Below, in pieces: positions 26,523 through 27,821 of a stretch of 27,821 nucleotides of DNA; position 1 is the stretch's first letter; each line of letters opens with the position of its first letter. The stretch spans positions 1-27,821 of the IMG/VR virus record IMGVR_UViG_3300045131_000175. One strand, 5' to 3'. Under the pieces are notes generated by a model. That model searched no databases, was not told where the DNA came from, and worked only from the letters and a program-made list of their open reading frames with translations. The position numbers were made by a program, and so were the translations under genes. This DNA comes from a virus.

Positions 26523-27821
26523 GTGGCATTATGAATATGCTGGTGGCTGCCAAGACTACGGTAGCAGCGGCAGTCGATGCGTTCTTTAATCTGACTACGT
26601 TACTGCTTAACACTAGCAGCACTAACGGAGCGCAGAACAATACGTTCTTAGACTCTAGCACTAACAACTTCACTATTACTAGAAATGGTAATACGACTCA
26701 GGGTACGTTTACGCCGTTCAGTCAGACAGGGTGGGGTACGCATTTTACCGGTACATCAGGGACAAGACTAACCTACCCCGGAAGTGCAAGTACGTATGTA
26801 TCAGGCACAGGTGACTTTACTATTGAGATGTGGATAAACATTGATCCTGCATCGGCTGGTCATTCTCGCATCTTAATTGAAGGCGATGTAAGCAATGGTA
26901 TTCAATTTCGTCTTGGTCCAAGTAATACAACTAACATTAACGGCTTGAGCGTATCTCGTGTGTTTAATGCAGACAATGAATATTGTAGTTACACATTTGA
27001 ATTTAATACGTGGTATCACGTAGCAGTTGTAAGGGCTAGTGCTGTTTACTATTTCTTTGTAAATGGTGTGCAGCAAACAACGCAAGGATCAGGTACTAGC
27101 ACATATTCATTTGCAACTGCAGCTCTTGTTTCTATTGGGGATAATAATTCATATCCCAACGATGAAATATATAAAGGGTACATATCCAACATACGTGTTT
27201 CTAGTGTGGGTAGGTACACATCAAACTTTACGCCAAGCACAACGCCTTTAACAGCATTGTCTAACACTCAGTTTTTGTCTTTGCAAAATAATAGGTGGAT
27301 TGATAACAGCACCAATGCATCAGCAATTAGTGTTGTTGGTAGCAGCGGCACACCATCCATCCAAGCATTCAGTCCATTTTTACCTACTGCTGCATACGAT
27401 GCTGCGGTAGTAGGTGGTAGTGGGTATTTTGATGGTACTGGTGATTATTTAAACAGCACAATTACTGCTGTTAGTGATTTTACAGTTGAGTGTTGGGCAT
27501 ACTTTACAACAGCCGCAAGTAAAACAATTTTAACTATAGGTGATGGCTCTGCAACTTCAGGATTTGAACTATATACAAATAGTGCAAGTTACATTGTTAT
27601 GGGCAATGCTACTGGAAGCGTTTCAACAAATCCAACTACGCTAAAAGCAAATCAATGGTATCACTTTGCAGCTACTAGGTCTGGAAGTACGATAACTGCT
27701 TATGTGAATGGCGTATCTATTGGTACTGCAAACATGGGTAGTACAACACTTGCTACGACAATTCGTGTTGGCGTGGAGTTTTATAGCTCAACTTTGGCGC
27801 AATACTTTACTGGGTATATTG
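26519..27821 (+). CDS. Duplicated LamG/concanavalin-like domain protein (3' end beyond window)
   Basis: An open frame starts at the ATGA overlap at 26519 and stays open to the window end, giving at least 434 residues. After an Ala-rich start (GIMNMLVAAKTTVAAAVDAF) there are two LamG-type sandwich domains: first FTIEMWINIDPASAGHSRIL, NTWYHVAVVRAS, YFFVNGVQQ and YISNIRVSS; second FTVECWAYFTTAASKTILTI, NQWYHFAATRSG and TAYVNGVSIG. Each is preceded by a related linker (NNTFLDSSTNNFTITRNG; NNRWIDNSTNASAISVVG). LamG domains bind sugars or proteins, so this is probably a host-recognition or decoration protein on a fibre. Further repeats may lie past the edge. Confidence 0.85.
   Translation, partial: MSGIMNMLVAAKTTVAAAVDAFFNLTTLLLNTSSTNGAQNNTFLDSSTNNFTITRNGNTTQGTFTPFSQTGWGTHFTGTSGTRLTYPGSASTYVSGTGDFTIEMWINIDPASAGHSRILIEGDVSNGIQFRLGPSNTTNINGLSVSRVFNADNEYCSYTFEFNTWYHVAVVRASAVYYFFVNGVQQTTQGSGTSTYSFATAALVSIGDNNSYPNDEIYKGYISNIRVSSVGRYTSNFTPSTTPLTALSNTQFLSLQNNRWIDNSTNASAISVVGSSGTPSIQAFSPFLPTAAYDAAVVGGSGYFDGTGDYLNSTITAVSDFTVECWAYFTTAASKTILTIGDGSATSGFELYTNSASYIVMGNATGSVSTNPTTLKANQWYHFAATRSGSTITAYVNGVSIGTANMGSTTLATTIRVGVEFYSSTLAQYFTGYI

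Overview
The window is part of a tailed-phage (Caudoviricetes) genome, most likely a P22-like short-tailed phage. It is densely coded, with many ATGA and TAATG start/stop overlaps. There is no rRNA, tRNA, integrase, RNA polymerase or DNA polymerase in view. A Gram-negative host is indicated by an inner/outer membrane spanin pair (Rz with an embedded Rz1 lipoprotein), several lipobox lipoproteins and an endolysin that lacks a signal peptide. The host species cannot be read from the sequence. Shine-Dalgarno use and moderate base composition would suit a proteobacterium.

Layout, left to right. (1) 1-7.4 kb, + strand: end of the structural region. It holds a P22 gp10-like tail hub/stabilisation protein cut by the window edge, a collar-type fibre/needle protein, a cupin, three large proteins matching the usual size and position of DNA-ejection proteins, and a tail-anchored coiled-coil protein. 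(2) 7.3-9.3 kb, + strand: a heavily overlapped lysis cassette with a one-TM protein, GH19 endolysin, lipoprotein, two-TM holin candidate, secreted 52-aa peptide, Rz and nested Rz1. (3) 9.3-16.2 kb, - strand: a leftward early operon starting from a promoter near 16.28 kb. Its proximal half is a recombination/replication set (Sak4-like ATPase, DUF669 protein, Cas4-like Fe-S exonuclease, SF2 helicase, VRR-NUC nuclease). Its distal half is a run of very small unknown genes, several of them zinc ribbons or membrane peptides. (4) 16.3-19.4 kb, + strand: a Cro-sized HTH protein, a TOPRIM primase/RepA-type helicase, and two non-coding regions rich in repeats that look like an origin and a control region. 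(5) 19.4-27.8 kb, + strand: ParB-methyltransferase fusion, small and large terminase, portal, a collagen-like fibre protein, a related second fibre protein, and a LamG-repeat protein that runs off the window. Capsid and upstream tail genes are not in the window. If the genome is circular or permuted, they would join the right end to the left end.

How it fits together: from the divergent 16.2-16.3 kb region, leftward transcription would make recombination and host-interaction proteins, and rightward transcription would make the primase/helicase. With no polymerase in view, replication probably uses the host replisome, loaded at the AGGGTC-iteron region next to the helicase gene. Terminase, portal and tail genes follow.

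The least ordinary features are: the iteron cluster at 18.53-18.67 kb; the array of 10-base repeats at 19.05-19.10 kb; apparently leaderless starts after each of these; a rightward terminator inside the leftward operon, together with convergent genes that share one TTAA as both stop codons (suggesting antisense read-through of the early operon); and two membrane microproteins of 23 and 34 aa held in place by ATGA overlaps. All family calls were made by reading motifs; no database search was run.
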